Shown: positions 38,503-39,478 of the stretch, one piece after another
Numbering within the stretch: the stretch's first letter is position 1
How the letters are laid out: each line of letters opens with the position of its first letter
Source: Bacillota bacterium
GTDB taxonomy: Bacteria; Bacillota; Negativicutes; Sporomusales; Sporomusaceae
DNA length: 39,478 bases
Direction of reading: 5' to 3'
NCBI GenBank assembly: GCA_023388195.1
Contig: JAEWGR010000063.1
Coordinates: 1 to 39,478, forward strand
Program-made: the position numbers and the translations under genes
Notes under the pieces: generated by a model
Databases searched by the model: none
What the model saw: the letters and a program-made list of their open reading frames with translations, nothing else
Told to the model about the DNA's origin: nothing

Positions 38503-39478
38503 AGTACAGTAGGTCTTCAACTACAAAAACTTTCAGGTGCCTCAGTTGCTGTAAATTCCAATGTTATTTTTGATACTATAGTAAGCAGCTTTGGATCTGT
38601 AAGTTACAATACGCTAACAGGCGAAATAACCATAACCCAAACAGGACGATATCTTGTCAATTGGTGGGTAGCATCAGGATCAGGTGCAAATGTTGTAGCT
38701 TTTTCACTTGTAACCTCTCAGGGCGATAACTTTTCCGGAGAATCACCAGTAAGACCCAGTGAAGTAGTGGGTTTTTCAGTCATTCAAGCTAATACAGTAC
38801 CTATAATACTGAGAGTAGTAAATCAATCACCAAGTTCCGTAAATTATGCGACCACAGTTGCCGTTAGAGCAGCTTTAGTTCTAGCTGAATTACCCGAAGA
38901 AGAAGGAGCCACTGGGGCAACCGGTACTACTGGCCCAATGGGAGCTACTGGTGCTACTGGTGCTACCGGAGCCACTGGGGCAACGGGAGTCACTGGGGCA
39001 ACGGGAGTCACTGGGGCAACCGGAGCTACTGGCGTAACTGGAGCCACCGGCATTACTGGGACTACTGGGGCCACTGGATCCACCGGCGTCACTGGTGCTA
39101 CTGGCGAGACTGGTGCAACCGGTGCTACTGGTGCAACCGGTGAGACTGGCGCAACCGGAGCTACTGGAGAAACTGGTGCTACTGGCGTAACGGGCGCTAC
39201 TGGCGTAACTGGGGCTACCGGCGAAACCGGAGCCACTGGCGAAACCGGAGCCACTGGCGAAACCGGAGCCACTGGTGAGACAGGAGCTACCGGCGAAACT
39301 GGAGCTACTGGTGCCACAGGAGCTACCGGCGAAACTGGGGCCACTGGCGCAACCGGAGCCACTGGCGAAACGGGAGCTACTGGCGTAACTGGGGCTACCG
39401 GGGAAACCGGAGCTACTGGTGCCACAGGAGCCACTGGCGAGACTGGGGCCACTGGTGCAACCGGTGCTACTGGCGCTA
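38500..39478 (+). CDS. Collagen-repeat protein with N-terminal jelly-roll domain (cut by window edge)
   Basis: The frame is open to the right edge (326 codons here). Residues 1 to about 132 (STVGLQLQKLSGASVAVNSN, VIFDTIVSSFGSVSYNTLTG, EITITQTGRYLVNWWVASGS, VTSQGDNFSGESPV, LRVVNQS) form a C1q/TNF-like beta jelly roll of the kind found at the C-terminus of BclA. Residues 136-326 are at least 63 Gly-X-Thr triplets, mainly GAT, GET and GVT. The order, globular part first and collagen second, is the reverse of BclA; another domain may follow beyond the edge. The most likely start is CTG 38500, chosen from the Shine-Dalgarno position; the alternative is ATG 38464. Thr-rich tract implies a heavy O-glycan load. 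Confidence 0.88.
   Translation, partial: MSTVGLQLQKLSGASVAVNSNVIFDTIVSSFGSVSYNTLTGEITITQTGRYLVNWWVASGSGANVVAFSLVTSQGDNFSGESPVRPSEVVGFSVIQANTVPIILRVVNQSPSSVNYATTVAVRAALVLAELPEEEGATGATGTTGPMGATGATGATGATGATGVTGATGVTGATGATGVTGATGITGTTGATGSTGVTGATGETGATGATGATGETGATGATGETGATGVTGATGVTGATGETGATGETGATGETGATGETGATGETGATGATGATGETGATGATGATGETGATGVTGATGETGATGATGATGETGATGATGATGA
38905..39478 (+). repeat. Collagen-coding repeat array
   Basis: Tandem 9-base units encoding Gly-X-Thr, with Gly-Ala-Thr dominant and Gly-Glu-Thr and Gly-Val-Thr interspersed, often as an 18-base pair of units (GAT GET). Still repeating at the window edge. Such arrays change length easily by slippage. The mirror-image open frame on the minus strand is an artefact of the repeat. 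Confidence 0.95.

Noticed and set aside
38844..39452. A 202-residue minus-strand open frame rich in Ala-Pro-Val
   Set aside because: It is the mirror of the plus-strand collagen repeat. Repeat arrays of 9-base units stay open in other frames. No start signal or family resemblance supports it. The same holds for the minus-strand frame at 36620-36808.

Overview
The window reads as chromosomal DNA of an endospore-forming Firmicute with an outer membrane, most likely a Negativicute of the Sporomusa/Pelosinus type. This is inferred from protein style, BclB-like collagen spore proteins, sigma-K-like promoters and a large deoxysugar cluster. It was not established by any search. I see no tRNA, rRNA, CRISPR array or transposase.

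Layout. Positions 1-20.5 kb are housekeeping and accessory metabolism. On the minus strand, reading right to left: a STAS protein; apbE, a Nudix hydrolase, a GlnK-like sensor kinase and a YcbB-type regulator in one run; a dicarboxylate/glutamate-type symporter; a LarA-family nickel racemase; an SsuA/TauA-type ABC importer followed by an aminotransferase; a GH18 lipoprotein; a small MTH1187-family protein; an LCP-family protein; penicillin-binding protein 2; a siroheme-pathway dehydrogenase; and the first 145 codons of hemA. On the plus strand (17.6-20.5 kb) lies a Ni/Co ECF transporter (CbiM/NikMN-Q-O) behind a structured, terminator-ended leader of no family I recognise. Just past it is a candidate small RNA on the minus strand with its own promoter and terminator.

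Positions 20.7-39.5 kb form one large locus that looks devoted to a glycosylated spore surface. It contains a 39-residue Cys/Gly-rich protein, rfbDCAB for dTDP-L-rhamnose, a 3-amino-3,6-dideoxyhexose branch (ketoisomerase, aminotransferase-GNAT fusion, left-handed beta-helix acetyltransferases), a GT2/GT-B double glycosyltransferase, a bacterial STELLO-family protein, an unrecognised 529-residue protein, an AlgX/AlgJ-like protein, a TylF-like O-methyltransferase and a GDP-fucose synthase. At the right edge are three collagen-like proteins rich in Gly-X-Thr, the natural acceptors of O-glycans. Several units carry AC-N15-17-CATA promoter-like signals typical of sigma-K, the late mother-cell sigma factor.

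The best candidate for an undescribed system is this combined sugar-nucleotide, transferase, modification and collagen-acceptor locus. It resembles in logic, but not in gene content, the rhamnose/anthrose decoration of BclA in Bacillus anthracis. Two sequence details inside it stand out. One is a collagen tract that has lost most of its glycines while keeping strict triplet register. The other is a collagen gene whose Shine-Dalgarno sequence points to a CUG start codon.
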